Shown in pieces: positions 47,575-59,760 of a DNA stretch of 64,000 nt; the stretch's first letter is position 1; every line of letters starts with the position of its first letter. The DNA comes from Epiperipatus broadwayi (Eukaryota; Onychophora; Udeonychophora; Euonychophora; Peripatidae). Under the pieces are notes generated by a model. The model was not told the origin of the DNA and did no database searches. It saw only the letters and a program-made list of their open reading frames with translations. The position numbers and the translations under genes are program-made. The stretch spans positions 1,922,001-1,986,000 of the forward strand of contig JAQFVV010000180.1 in assembly GCA_028023455.1 (NCBI GenBank), read 5' to 3'.

Positions 47575-50500
47575 ATTAAGCTATGTTAATTAATCAATTA
47601 ATATTTACTTTATTAATTAGAAAATTTTTAACTACAATTTTTTTTTAATATCTTAATTATATAAGGATTAAGTAAATCTTTAATCAAATATTTATATAAA
47701 ATATAATGACTTCATTAATAAGGATTATTTACTAAGATGAAGTTATTATAAACCCACACAGTACTGGAACAATCTAACATTTCAAATTACGTTCCTTTGA
47801 ATCTTTAGCTGCTTCAAGTCTGCTATGACTCATCTTCAAATAATGAACGTTTACAGAGGCAATCTTATCTTGATCGGATTCAACATGCACCGCTACAGAT
47901 CGATAGTTGTATGTATAGATAAAGTATACCCAATGGCAGGAACAGGCCAATAGGGCAAACAGCTCTGTGAATCTGATTGTTCCCATTAAGGAAGAGGATT
48001 TGGCAATAAATCGACAGTTCGTTTGTAGATAGGATCAGCCAACAATTGATATTACATAGGTTTTCTCTTATTAGACTGCTAAAGCAATGAGGCACATTCA
48101 CAGTCGATCTGTAAGCTACTAGAGACTAAATCTGAAATGATGCAAGCTACCACAGTATAGTTCAAAGTATGACCCTATCTGGATATGAGGCAACTGCCAC
48201 AGTACAGCTTGAAGAATGAGGCACATCTAGAAGAGCACCTGAAGTCTCTCACTTTAATAGTTACATGGCAACTAGATGTTATATCTAGCCAGCAGTATAT
48301 GGATATATGTTTGTTTAATAAAATATTTAACTATTATGCAAGTTTGTGTTTAATATAATTATTATAAATATAACAAAGTCCATATAACAATATGATGAAT
48401 ATTTCCTACAACAACATGTCAAAATATAAATATATGTTATTAATTTTTATTACTCATTCATTAGACTAGAGATTATCCACTTAATGAAAAATGTTTCTGT
48501 AATACAATTTTTATTATACCCATCTCATATAAGGTCCTTCCACTTTTAACATAAACATCATCAAAGACTTGAAAAAGATGATGATGAATGTCATCACCCC
48601 AGGTTCACCTCCTGTTTTTCTGTGCCATTACAAATGACAACCCAACTGTGGGACTGATGATGATTAAGTACTCATGACCATTATTACAAAATTGTCAATC
48701 ATTTTGATCTCAAATATAACTACATCTGAGAAAGAAAAAAGTATGCAATTTAAACAAAATTACTGTGAACTATGTGTTAAGAAGATTGATGATTATAAGT
48801 TTAAAATCACAGCATTCTTTCACCCTAAGTAAAGATGGCTACCAAAAGGGTAAAAGATGACTGGAAACAAAATACATAAAAATTGTCAAAGTTAAAAAGA
48901 TATAAATAGGATATGTGCAGTAGACTAAAATTAGGGAGGGTTATAAAAAGCAAATACATCTTGCGTCCAGGATCTTATATCTTTTATGTAAAATGTCCTA
49001 AGTTACTCTCACCAATGGATTGAATTGTAATATGTGTGAATAGAGAATAGTTCATTTGCCGATGTTTTCTTCCTTTCTGAAGTTGTAGTAATGCTGTGAA
49101 TGAAGCCATTGCCTTACTGAATGTTTGAACTACTGACCAGCTATAAACTGTAATAGGAATATACAATGGATCCCTCCCAGGACAAACAAAACTATGCATT
49201 GTAATTCACACAGTGCTATATTTGAACAATTAAACTTACCTGTAAGAAACTTCTTCATAAATTAGAAGTGATCACCTTTGTGAATTATGGTGCTATCAAA
49301 TGCTGTGTTGAGTCAGACTACTGAAAATCTGAATCTTAAAAACAGTAATTTATAATAACCATTTAATTTTGATTTTATACTTTTATTCTCTTATTAGTGT
49401 TAGAAATATTTTAATTATGAATTAATAAATCTTATAAATATAATTTACATTGTTGTCTATTTAAATTTATTATTACTAGAGTAATATGGAGTAATATTAT
49501 TTAAATTCTACTATTATTGTTTTGCCAAATAAATTACCATTGCAGTATTACAAAGTATAATCCTCCAGAGTGTAACAATTAATTATTTAATAGTAACTAA
49601 TAAAGATAGATGAGGGTGAGCTAGTGGATTTGCGTATGGAAACCTGACAAACAAATTAAAAACTGGTTCTGTCCTCAACTACTAGAAAAACGTAGTTATG
49701 TTAAGCTGGGTTGTGTGACCAGGAAAAATAATTGTATCTGGGGAAATACCTGACATATTCTAATGAATGAATTATCAGAGCGGATGCAATTTGGTTACCG
49801 AATAAATGGAATTTAAATGTATAAACCCTAAGATACCGATTGATGGTACAATATATATATATCTATAGGCATACCTTAGCATATATAAAATTCTAACAGA
49901 AATGAATTAAGCTATAGTTAAACAATACTCATATGTCATCAAATGATAAAGAATAGACATTAAGTTAATGCCTATTTGATATTTCGAAAATGATATTTAA
50001 TTGAATTTATATAGAGAGATTATTAAAAGTGTGGCTTTGTGTCTATCCTCTAATTGTAGAATTGTAATTTTGAAATAATTTATATTGTGTTTAAATGTAT
50101 AATATTTACTCTTTATTTTCAATAATGTCAATAAACTAAAACTTATAACAATGAAAGCTTAAAGGGTATATAGATTCATTCTATTTTTTATTATTTGATG
50201 ATTTATGATTATTGTTTGTCCATACTTTATGGAGGAGTTATGTGAATTTGTGAATATATATTTTAAAAATAATAATAATTAAAATAATTCTGGACAGACA
50301 ATTCAAACTTGAAAGAAAAGAGAAGCAAATGAAGTATTTTAAAAATGTATTTTTTTGGTAAACCTTCTTAGTGTGATTAATTCAAAGGGGAAGAATGTAT
50401 ATACAGCTTTATATAGAAGTAATAATATTGGAGATTGTAAAAAGAACAATTATAATTTCATCAAAATAAAAATAACTATGGAAAATAATTATTGAAAAAC

Positions 50501-51439
50501 AGAAATTTATAAAAAGGAAAAAACAAATTTAATCAATTGCAATTAATAATTCAGAGAAATACACTTTAGTAAAAATTTTAGAGGATTTGCAGAGTTAATG
50601 TCATGCTAAAATAAATCATCTTCCACATTAAATGGATCATCATATCAAATTCATGCTTAGCTAAGGAAATAAAAGTCTTTGGATGCCATGCATTTCTGAA
50701 ATGATAGGTATCACCCATCATTATGTTTCTGATGATAAATAACTCACTTATATTGGGAATGATATCTCATATGGTGAGTAAAATTCTTTGACTAGAAAAT
50801 TATCAAAATCATTCAGCTCATAACTCCCATTGAATGTAGACAAGTAAATTTGTTTTAATAATAGTTATAACATTTAATAATTTGTTTAAATGAAAATTAT
50901 GTTTTAGTTGAAATGTTTTTTAAAAAAATTAACTTTTAGTCCATATATATCTAAGCAAAGTATTTTACAAATGTAAGTAAAAATCATTTTAAAAGAAGGT
51001 TAAAACAATTTTGCTTTTCATTGTTGAAAAAATAAAAAAAGATAAATTTTTAACTTCATAACAATTAAGTACTTTCAGAGTTATTTATTTAATGTAATTG
51101 GTATTGGTATAATTATTTAAATATTAATAGTTACATTTTATGGATTACTTAATTATCTTTGTAATAAATATTTGTGCTTTTAATTGAATATGTCTTAATG
51201 GATTTTCTGTCTTATTTAACTATATAATCTGTTGAGACATTGCATTTTCCCATGCATTTGGGAGTAAATCATATTAAGAAAGACTGATAGGTAATGTCTT
51301 TTGTAGCTTAATCAAGAAGTGATGAATATTATCTAATGCTTCTGATTTACGATATGGCACTCATATATACAAGGTGTAACAATTTAATTCCCAGAATATA
51401 CCTTTAAAAAATGTATATGTTGAACTATATTTCCTCTAT
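47575..51439. other. Non-coding stretch, some repeat-like patches
   Basis: No gene recognised. About 47770-48300 is less AT-biased and contains short recurring phrases (ccacagta.ag.t, gaagaatgaggca) suggestive of an old repeat. The frames 47774-47986, 47880-48101 and 48984-49199 (all minus) show no domain. A segment near 48590 resembles the minus strand near 18350. Confidence 0.45.
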
Positions 51440-52080
51440 ACGTTGACTTAGATAGAATTTTCATTTCTGAAAGGCCTGGAACTATTTTTTTATAATAGTG
51501 TATCTGTCTCATATTTTGGTGGCTGTCAATTATATTAGATAATCAAAAACCACATGTACATAAAATCACATGAATAAGCAGTATGATCTAATTGAGCAAT
51601 CACTTTTTTGAGAAGAAAATCTCACTGTAATTTCATTGTCATTTGATGTATTGTCATGAAAATGTTATTTTTACCAGGCCATAGTTCAGGTCTTATTCTT
51701 CCAACAGAATCTTGTAATCTTTTAGCAGCTTTAAGTAGCATTGTTAATTGATTTTTGTCCCTATTCAGTATGTTCTTGATGGACTTCCTTTCAATGGAAA
51801 AAGCACACCAACATGATATTAAATTGGGAGCCTGAAGATCCATGTTTTTTGGGGGCATGGTCAACCAGAGATTTGTACTTCACTGTTTTGTTGCTGGGTC
51901 TTATTGAAAGCACTAAGTTTCATTACCCTTATTTATTCTTGGAAATAGATGCACATTTGAAGAAAGATCAGTCATAACTTCAAGCCAAAGCTGGTTCTGT
52001 TCATCCATCAAGGCACAAATTTTTCAGAAATCTTTCTCATGTCTGTAGTTTTTTCATTTGTTAATCTTATATCTAATTAT
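51440..52080 (-). pseudogene. Mariner transposase remnant
   Basis: Read on the minus strand, broken frames follow the mariner transposase in order. An N-terminal-to-middle part gives DEQNQLWL near 52015, INKGNET.CFQ.DPATKQ.ST near 51880-51940 (the GDETW region with the first catalytic Asp), and ISCWCAFSIERK near 51790. Then come LLKAAKRLQDSVGRIRPELW near 51690 and the decayed HHDNAPSH region (IHQMTM, near 51645), where the second Asp is lost, and DFLLKKVIAQLDHTAYSCDF near 51560-51605, matching the third-Asp region. Internal stops and the lost His-Asp show it is dead. An AT-rich end (acaaggtgtaacaatttaat near 51370) may be the 3' terminal repeat; its partner was not found. Confidence 0.85.
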
Positions 52081-53520
52081 CTGTTAAATTGTATTGCATT
52101 TCACACTGTTAATATTAATGTTAGTCATTGTTTTTAGCCAACTGCTTCTGAGATTATCCAGTAGATATTTTTGAGTATTGAATTGTTTACACAACTCAAA
52201 TACTTAACTTTTTAAAGGGATCTTCATCATATGTCACTTTCAACAATTATAATGTTCAAAAACATTTTTTCTGATTTTCACCCAAAGTTTGATGTTAATA
52301 CACTGCTTAAAATTTCAATTGCTCATTTTTAGTTCTATCAGCTTCCAATTTAAACATGTTAATTCATTTATGTTCTAACATGAGTAGCAGTATGATTTTG
52401 ATACATTTACATCACAAGTAACATTATATGGCCATTCTGGGTATTAAATTGTCACTCTTTTATATTTTATGACTAAGAATATCACAACTATATATGGCAA
52501 AGCAAGCACGAGCCATACAAATATAAATATTTGCCATTTAATCATGGTAATCTGGCTAGATAGCTAATGCATCATCCTCTGATTTTATTTAGATCATTTA
52601 AATCAATATTTTTGTCAGTATTTTGGATGATCATTCATCATCATCACAGATGACCCCATTAAGTTAAAGACAATTATGTCTGTTATCACCATCAACAAAT
52701 ATATTCAGGTACTTATATTATAATCCACAAAGTTGTGATTATTGATGTAATTATCGTATTATTTGTATATTTTGATCATGATCATCAATGAATGCTATTT
52801 TCTGCCCATTTCTTATCTTGTTGCAACAGATATATGTGTGTATGTTTTTTTCAATCTTCATTAAAACCTCTAATGTTTTACATTGTCAATATTCTTATTG
52901 TTTTACTCCCAATTTCAAAATATATATTAATAATTTAATTCTGTTAGATTTATTCATTAAATTACTATTTTTATAATTATTTTGTACCATCATAATCTCA
53001 ATTCATTTCAATCTGCTTCCCAACCACTCTCAGCATTCTCAAACTTTTTTTATATCATTATATAAAACTTTATAAACATTAATTTCCATTCCCATTTATC
53101 TTTATTAAAATCCGTTCTCAGCCTTATTGAAAAGTAGGAGTTTGCTATTAACTGAAAGGAGACTCTGATTCATCTTGAAGTCCTTAAAAGGAAATGAGCA
53201 GGGCAAATTCCTAATGTCCACTCCATATGTTCTTGTTGCAGCTGTTATTACTATGTGATTATTAATGTAATATACGAACATGGCTAGGCTGCTCACCAAC
53301 ACATATTAGCCAATGTGGTGAGTTTATTGTCTTTTTACCTCTGAGTTTAAGATCAAGAAACACCATGGTCTTTTTTCTCAGTTGCCTGATAAAACAGAAT
53401 GAATGTATGTGTAAATGATAAGTATTTTCCCAGTAGATATATACAATCATGACAGACAAAAAATAAATCATGGCCCTTATTCCCAGGAGGCTGTAAAGTC
53501 ACCAACCAAGGTGGTGGGTG
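52081..53520. other. Non-coding stretch
   Basis: Nothing coding recognised. The short frames 52788-52976 (+), 53105-53302 (-) and 53262-53471 (-) lack domains. Confidence 0.5.
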
Positions 53521-53589
53521 GCCGAAGGTGGAGGGTGCTAAGAATCCCCTGATTGTGGACCCAGGCTGCCATTTGATGATGATTTTTTA

Positions 53590-54118
53590 TTTAGTTACTT
53601 ACAACTGCGGATCACTTTCAAGTAAAGAAAGATTGCAAGAATTAGCAGAACTGTCTTATATTAAATGGATATTATTGGACTTTGTGAAGTTAGAAGAAAA
53701 AGTGAAGAGACAATTCGATTTAAAAAGTGGACATGCATTCTATTATAAAGGCATAAATATTGCAAATAGAAGTGGAGTAGGATTCATTATAAATAAAAAG
53801 TGGAAGAAAAACATTGTGAAATAGTGTATCTGACAAAGTAACAAGATGAGTTATACAACTTAGTAGCAGATATCAAATGCAGATAATTCAGGTTTATGCA
53901 CCAACAAGTTTTCATGGTGATGTAGTAGTAGAAGATTTTTATATGGATGTACAAAAGGCTTTTGATCAGAGTAAACATTTTAAAATTGTTATAGGAGACT
54001 TTAATGCTAGAATTGGTAAACAAATGAAAGTGCTGTAGGTAATTTTGGTTATGGTAATAGAAATGAGAGAGGACATAGAGTTGTGGACTTTGCAGAAAAA
54101 ATCCATGCTCCTTATTGA
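53590..54118 (+). pseudogene. LINE apurinic-endonuclease domain (craniofacial development protein 2-like), broken
   Basis: Translation gives TYNCGSLSSKERLQELAELS, then YIKW, DLKSGHAFYYKG, NRSGVGFIINKKWKKNIV (53596-53821). Frame changes follow, then QIIQVYAPTS near 53882, VIGDFNARIGKQM near 53990 and AVGNFGYGNRNERGHRVVDF near 54035-54100. This is the exonuclease-endonuclease-phosphatase fold that opens ORF2 of many arthropod LINEs and is often annotated as craniofacial development protein 2-like. G-D-F-N and the N-R-S-G-V-G-F signature are visible, but frameshifts and stops make it non-functional. It is cut off at a dispersed repeat (54119) before any reverse transcriptase. Confidence 0.88.
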
Positions 54119-54240
54119 TGAAATCCACAAGCTAAAACTAGTCTGGGGATATTGGATGAATAAACACTAGATAAGGATTTTATGCACAAACCTTCTTGCA
54201 TCCATTGATTACTAAGGTTTCTACTGTATGAAGAGTTTGC
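54119..54240 (+). repeat. Dispersed repeat (family 2) at the LINE deletion junction
   Basis: Contains tctggggatattggatgaa, attttatgcacaaacctt and attactaaggtttctactgt, matching the inverted copy at about 22600-22735. It sits exactly between the endonuclease and C-terminal parts of the LINE. Confidence 0.65.
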
Positions 54241-54254
54241 TATGGTAAAATGAA

Positions 54255-54938
54255 AATGTTTGGTAGATTGCAGTTTATGGATAATAAAAGAATAGCAAAA
54301 TAGTATTTAATTGAGTAATGAGTAAAGGGCAGGTAACAAGATGGGTGAGAAAGGTAATGCGGTATGCAAAAGATTTGGATAAAGAATTTATATCGGTATA
54401 TTTGTACAAAAGATGGGATGATTGTGTTATGAGGATTGTTGAGTGTTATAGTGGTAAGGAATGGGATAAAAGAATAGATTTATTAATAAAGAATAGGGAA
54501 TTAGAGAGATGGAGAAATAGTATGGAGAGTAAAAAGAGTTTAAATATATATAGAAATAAACAGAATATTAGGTGTGAGTTAATATATGATAATAGTAAGG
54601 AAAGTAGTTTATTGTTTAAGGTTCAAATGGGATCTTTAGCAACAAGAGAATATACATGTAAATGGAAAAATATGGATGATTTATTTTGTAAATTATGTAA
54701 GGAAGAAATAGAAAATATTAGGCATTTGTTAATTGAATGTAAATGCTTGAAAACTGAAAGGTTACATATAATGAAGTTATGGAAGAATAAATATGAAAAA
54801 AGTGATTATACAGAAAGTGAATTATTGGTTTTTATGCTGGGTTTGGGAAAAGATAAAGGGGATTTAGATATAAAGGCTATAGAGTTGACAAAGATTATGT
54901 TGTGGAAATGGGATGGAGCAGAATATGGGAAAACTTAG
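54255..54938 (+). pseudogene. LINE C-terminal region with CCHC zinc knuckle
   Basis: The open frame 54318-54938 (206 codons) continues upstream past a stop as FGRLQFMDNKRIAK. It contains RWVRKVMRYAKDLDKEFIS, LLFKVQMGSLATREYTCKW and the motif C-K-L-C-(x8)-H-L-L-I-E-C, the C-x2-C-x8-H-x4-C knuckle found near the C-terminus of non-LTR retrotransposon polyproteins. The ATG at 54318 is not a true start; the real protein would begin far upstream in ORF2. The reverse-transcriptase domain is missing between this part and the endonuclease. The intact 206-codon frame suggests this end is younger or better preserved than the endonuclease part. Confidence 0.8.
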
Positions 54939-55499
54939 AGTGGGGAATAGAAAATTAAATGGTTAACAGATTTATCTGGGCATAATTGCTGAGGTATTCT
55001 TGACTTTATTTAAGAAGCCACAGTACATCACATCACATTACTGTTAAATATAAAACATGTATGAGTGAAGGTTTGTCGTGTTTTTTTTTTGTTGTTGTTG
55101 TTGTAAATTGTTATTTTATTTTTTATGTCTTAGAAATAATTTTATTTGATGTTTTAAAAGCATTATCAGGCTGTTGATGTATAAATTATTATATTTTGTT
55201 TAAACAAAATAACATGACATATATCATTATTGATTATCTGCAGGACAAGTCACTTGTAATTGACTACACCACTTATTACAAATCTATACCAACCAACTTT
55301 CTCTATTTGTAAGGGAAATGTCATATCTACAGACACTGAATCCATGATTTATCTTTAAAATATTAATGGTGGAACTGATTAATTTTGCAAGTATGTGCCA
55401 AAAGTAATTTATATATATAAACGTTTTGAACAAATTACCATATGATATTATTAATAAATGTAGGGTTATTCCCCTAATATTAAAGGGAAAATATAATAA
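54939..55499. other. LINE 3' flank and spacer
   Basis: Contains the repeat segment 55125-55260 that matches 4366-4500, preceded by a T10 run and (gtt)n at 55081-55103. No coding sequence. Confidence 0.5.
55125..55260 (+). repeat. Dispersed repeat shared with 4366-4500
   Basis: Colinear match with the 3' flank of the zinc-finger gene (agaaataattttatttgat, cattatcagg, attgattatctgc, agtcacttg). It may be the 3' UTR of the LINE that ends at 54938. Confidence 0.5.
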
Positions 55500-56009
55500 G
55501 AATCTAAGACTTTTGCAGATAAACAAGGAGTACTCCTAGAATTGAAAAAGGGAGAAAACTTTGTTAATCTCTCTGTCTGCCAGCCTCCAGATCTAGTTAA
55601 GAATATATTGGAAAACAGATCAAAGTTTGTGGACAGATTTTGGAAGAAACCACATGTGAAAATAATTGCAGATAAAGAGTCAAAATATAAAAATCTCCTA
55701 CAAAGGGACTTGGTAATAGACAGCGTAGCCAAAGTTTTACATTTTGAACCAAACAAACACTCAAATAAAGAATGATTCAGGGATATAGAAATAATTAAGA
55801 AATATTTTACAACCAAATTACATGTTTTAAAAAGATAAAGGAAATCCACTAGTATTACTGGATAACAAAAAATATATTCAAAAAATAAATAGCAAATTAG
55901 CAATCTAAAATTGAAATGTATAATATATAAAATATGAAGGATAAACATATCTTTTATCTTAAGAAAATACTGCAATAAAGTGTATACTACCCCGGAGTAT
56001 CTAAGAATG

Positions 56010-56790
56010 TATCCAATCACTGCCATTTCTTTGCAAATGCTTGCTAACATCAAGTTACATAAAGTAAATTATCCCTTTTGATTAATGATTGACTTTGGGA
56101 ATGCATATTATTATAAAACTGCAAAAGCAATTGCTGGATGGCTTATTACTGATATAGGGTTCAGAAAGTATACCATCAAATCATCATTTGAATATATTCA
56201 AAAAATTAATGTAATAAAGATAGATGCAAACTATAAGCTTGCATCCTTGGATATTTAAGAACCATACGGGTCTGTGTCTCATTTGTAATCTATATGTATG
56301 ATTCATGAATTGCTGCAGGAGACAGACTGCAACCCTAAGAGGTGCTAATTTATTGTAGATGTATTAAACTGGCTTGTCAAAGATATAAGTCCTAGCCAAT
56401 CACAAATATCAAATAGAATATAATTGGCCTATGAGTCTGCCAATTAGTAGAATTATCTGCAGTTTTGTGTTGACAAAATTTGAGGAAATCATGATCCCAA
56501 AATATTTTGCTTCAATGCCACACAGTTTATATGTAGTATGTGGATGATGTGCTTGTTTGTGTGCCAGAGAAATACATCAAGATATACTTCACGATCTAAA
56601 ACAAATATCTTTACAATGGACAGTCGAGGACGAAGATGAATTTAAAGATATCAGTTTTCAAGATCTGCATACACACACACAAAAAAAACACAATCATGAC
56701 TGTAAGATGAATTTAAGGCCCTCAGAAATTCAAGGGGCTATCCATCCCAAATCTCACACCCTTCATTTTATAAAATAGTGAGGCTTAATG
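56010..56790 (+). pseudogene. Penelope-like reverse transcriptase remnant
   Basis: The track gives MLANIKLHKVNYPF, NAYYYKTAKAIAGWLI, SSFEYIQKINVIKIDANYKL leading to ASLD (56180-56260, motif A zone). Near 56535 it gives WMMCLFVC at the place where YVDDVLVC would be, so the catalytic YVDD is destroyed. Then comes LQWTVEDEDEFKDISFQDL (56616-56675), equivalent to the IQFTVE...FLDL block of Penelope enzymes. Numerous stops occur from 56257 to 56560. Confidence 0.75.
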
Positions 56791-57001
56791 GCTTGCTATA
56801 CAGAAACTTAAAATTGTGCAAGCATGAAGGTGATCATAAGAATAATATTGATGCTTACATTAGGTTTATCGACACTAGAATACACCTATAATAACTATAA
56901 TAAGCTAATTAATATAGTTAAAAAGTTTTATGCAAAAGTAAATAAACAACCCTCTTAACAGACAGACTTAAAACCTTGGATAAATCTCTCCTACATTCCA
57001 C

Positions 57002-57214
57002 GTGTTGCAAAGATTGAAAAAGATTTGTGCTAACACATATAATGTGAGGCTTACAACCCTTCTCACTCTAAACAGATTAATAAATAATGTTAAGGATAGG
57101 ACTCCCCTAGAGCAAACCCCACAAATTGTACATAAAATTGCATGCAGCAACTTCTCCTGCTTTGTGGTATATTATGGAGAATTGCAGGCAAATATTTCTA
57201 TGAGGATGGCATAG
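57002..57214 (+). pseudogene. Penelope-like C-terminus with GIY-YIG endonuclease start
   Basis: Open for 70 codons. YNVRLTTLLTLNRLINNVKD is followed by RTPLEQTPQIVHKIACSNFS and VVYYGE. In Penelope-like elements this order (N-V-K-D, then IVYKI-C-x2-C, then Y-I-G-E-T) marks the linker and the beginning of the GIY-YIG nuclease. Here the second Cys of the pair has become Phe, and the T-x-R core is damaged. Confidence 0.78.
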
Positions 57215-57450
57215 CTTAAATATCTATAACTATATGAAAAAGAACTTATAGTATAGATCAGTATTTTCAGATTATGAGAGAGGATATGGTCAAACATTTG
57301 ACTCAGTAAGAGTAAAAGTGATTTGCTCTGAGTGGTATGATAGAAAGTATAAATTCAAGAAAGTATGGTTCATTGTTAACAACCCCCATGCTACAGACAA
57401 GTAAGAATTCTGTGTTCCCTTGTCAAAGAAATGGATGTGTAAATAAAGCA

Positions 57451-59189
57451 TTTATATAATCATCACTTTATTTAAATGTATTGTTTTTGTGGCAAAAGAC
57501 AAGCACTATGAATCTGACCATTAACATTGAAACCATGCTCAGTAAATTATAACAATAATAAAAAGTGTATTATCTTTCCTTGGTTAAACATTCCATTCAT
57601 TTGGTTTTATTCAGTATTTGTTAGACAATAAGTAGTTACTCATATGTCATTGTGCAGTTTCTAATGTATCAATTGTAGATAACTGATGTTCTTTTGTACT
57701 TTATAATAAAACAATTTTATATTTATTTAAGTGAGGAAATTGTTTAGACAGTCTGTTAGCAAACATTATAATGAATCTTTCAACTGGTGACACTTTCACT
57801 AATGGTTTTATTTAGTCCAATAATTCTGCTCCTTTATGCATAAATTTGATCGCCATTAATTATATATTATATGGTTTGAATTTATTACATAACTTTGATG
57901 TAATTAATTTTCATTTTTAGTAATATTTAATATGGGTGATCCTGAATCTGTTGATCAAACTACACTAACATCTAAAAAAATCAAATCCAGTTATCTATTG
58001 GATCTGTTAAAATATTTAGTTGGAAATTCACAAAAAGTCCATTTTTTGATCTATTAATTCTTGGAGATTGTTTGAAAACATTTTGTTGAATATGTAGAAA
58101 GAATTGATGTATTTCTGATGGTGAAACTATATCTTCAGTTTATGATAATTTTAATTTGCCTAGTAGCTTTTAACATTATTTGTGAGACAACTTGTGTTGT
58201 GATTTATGGTAGAAGAATATATGAAAATATAGAAGATTACTATTAAAAGGTAGATTTGAGTGTGCCAGTATTGTTTTGCATCCTGAAGCTTACTGTGACA
58301 TCTTTTTCTCAAATAGAGGCACAGTCTTCATTAATAAAGTATGTGGTGCTAACAAAGCTGTTCTTAAAGTATTTTCATAACAATCCTCATGCATTGCCAA
58401 CCAGCTTTGCAAGAAGAGTATTAGAAATTATTTTTGTCTAATTTTTGACTGATGAGAAGAATATTTTAGGGTACAGTTCTTGATTAATCCTAAAAAATAT
58501 GGGATAGAATTGGACTACAGTCTATTGTTACAGAAGAGTATATTTATTATGAGATGTCTGTTAACTTGATTTCATGCATAGTTGACTGTATTTTCTTCAT
58601 GTGATTAAAAATATGGTCTCACTCTCGGAACCTTTCATATCTTTACTAAGAGACTTTAATATTTCTGGGAAATATCTCTTATGAAGTGAAAGTAATATCA
58701 TCCACATAAATAAATTTCTTGGATTCTGTTTCTGGAAGATTAATAAATGCTCTGCAGGAGGCTATTCCATATATTTTCTTTCTACCATGATTCTTATTAT
58801 CAGTCTGTAGTATAGAAAATCTGTTGTCTATTTAACCAGACAGCTGTGACTATTTAAATAGAATTCCATATTTCTTTGATGTTACTGAGTTAAGAACCAA
58901 AATCCCAAAATCAAATAGCTAAGATAATTTATTAAAATGTTTCAGAGTATTCTGGATAGAAAGAGAGATTTCATTTAAGACAATATACTAGATAGAAAAT
59001 GGTTATACACTTAATATATATTTGATTCAACATTTAATGGAATGAGACAACTTCCACCAACAATTTTAAAAACTTTTAATTAAAATAATGCTTAATATAA
59101 AGTTTTGACTTGTAATAAATTTATTATATTGTAAAAAAAATGAGAAAAATAAATAATTTGTAGAATTAAAAAAAAGTGTGAATGCAGTT
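57451..59189. other. Non-coding stretch with weak coding-like scraps
   Basis: A 41-codon frame at 57932-58057 (MGDPESVDQTTL...) follows a good-looking acceptor (ttttcatttttag at about 57910-57922), and a 61-codon frame lies at 58256-58441. Neither has a recognisable domain. They could be exon remnants or fragments of an unknown element. Confidence 0.3.
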
Positions 59190-59365
59190 AAGAAACAATT
59201 TAATCATGTTCTAAGATATATTATTGGCAATTTCACCAAAGAAATATGGAAAATGTGATTACAGTTAAGAAATGATTTGTTTATGTTTTAAGATATATTA
59301 TTGTGGTGGTTAGGTTAGACTAACTTCCATTGTCTAACTATGGGTAGACTACTGAATATATATCT
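59190..59365. repeat. Dispersed repeat family 1 with internal duplication
   Basis: An imperfect internal direct repeat (cagttaagaaa, gttttaagatatattattg) is followed by taacttccattgtctaac and agactactgaa, the family 1 signature also found at 21500, 22755 and 22895. Confidence 0.55.
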
Positions 59366-59589
59366 CATCAGTAAGAAAAATTAAATATGAATTATATATT
59401 CTCTTCACTGTTTATTTATTCATTATAGAATGATGATAAATGTTACTTCAATTGTTTTCTTTTTGCACCACATCAGTTCTACAAACTTTTCCATCACATT
59501 CATTCAACCCTTTCAGTCTTGGGGTCATTATTAGCATAAGTTTTTTTTTCTTATAAAAATAGAATTAGTATAGAGAGAAGGTTCATTGT

Positions 59590-59760
59590 ATCAACTTTGT
59601 TGCTGATGGAATAGTAGTCACAGATAATGAAGGTGAATTTAACACAATGCTAAATAGAATAGATTTAATTTGTAATAAATGTGAGTAGAGAATAACTATC
59701 AATGTAAACAGATAGAGAGATAAAAGTTTAATTTTAATAACTGGACAGGAAGCTACAAAG
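59590..59760 (+). pseudogene. LINE reverse-transcriptase scrap (YADD motif region)
   Basis: The track VADGIVVTDNEGEFNTMLNR, then IDLICNKCE, stop, RITINVNR matches the reverse-transcriptase motif C region of arthropod LINEs (Y/F-A-D-D-I-V ... M-L-N-R ... C-N-K-Y-G-M-R-I-N). The second catalytic Asp is Gly, and a stop replaces a residue before RITINV. It is an isolated fragment of about 55 codons. It could derive from the same LINE family as 53590-54938, which lacks this region. Confidence 0.7.

Larger units (their letters stand above)
55500..57450 (+). mobile_element. Penelope-like retroelement, degenerate
   Basis: A single colinear but frame-broken coding track covers most of a Penelope-like ORF. 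It comprises an N-terminal region (55542-55775; KFVDRFWKKPHVKIIADKES), a reverse-transcriptase region (56000-56800) and a GIY-YIG endonuclease region (57000-57220). Start, end and any terminal repeats could not be set. The minus-strand 195-codon frame at 55466-56053 is a shadow of this track. The element lies about 0.5 kb downstream of the LINE and in the same direction; they are unrelated. Confidence 0.8.

Noticed and set aside
55466-56053. 195-codon minus-strand frame
   Set aside because: It is hydrophobic low-complexity sequence antisense to the Penelope-like coding track; length alone is not evidence of a gene.
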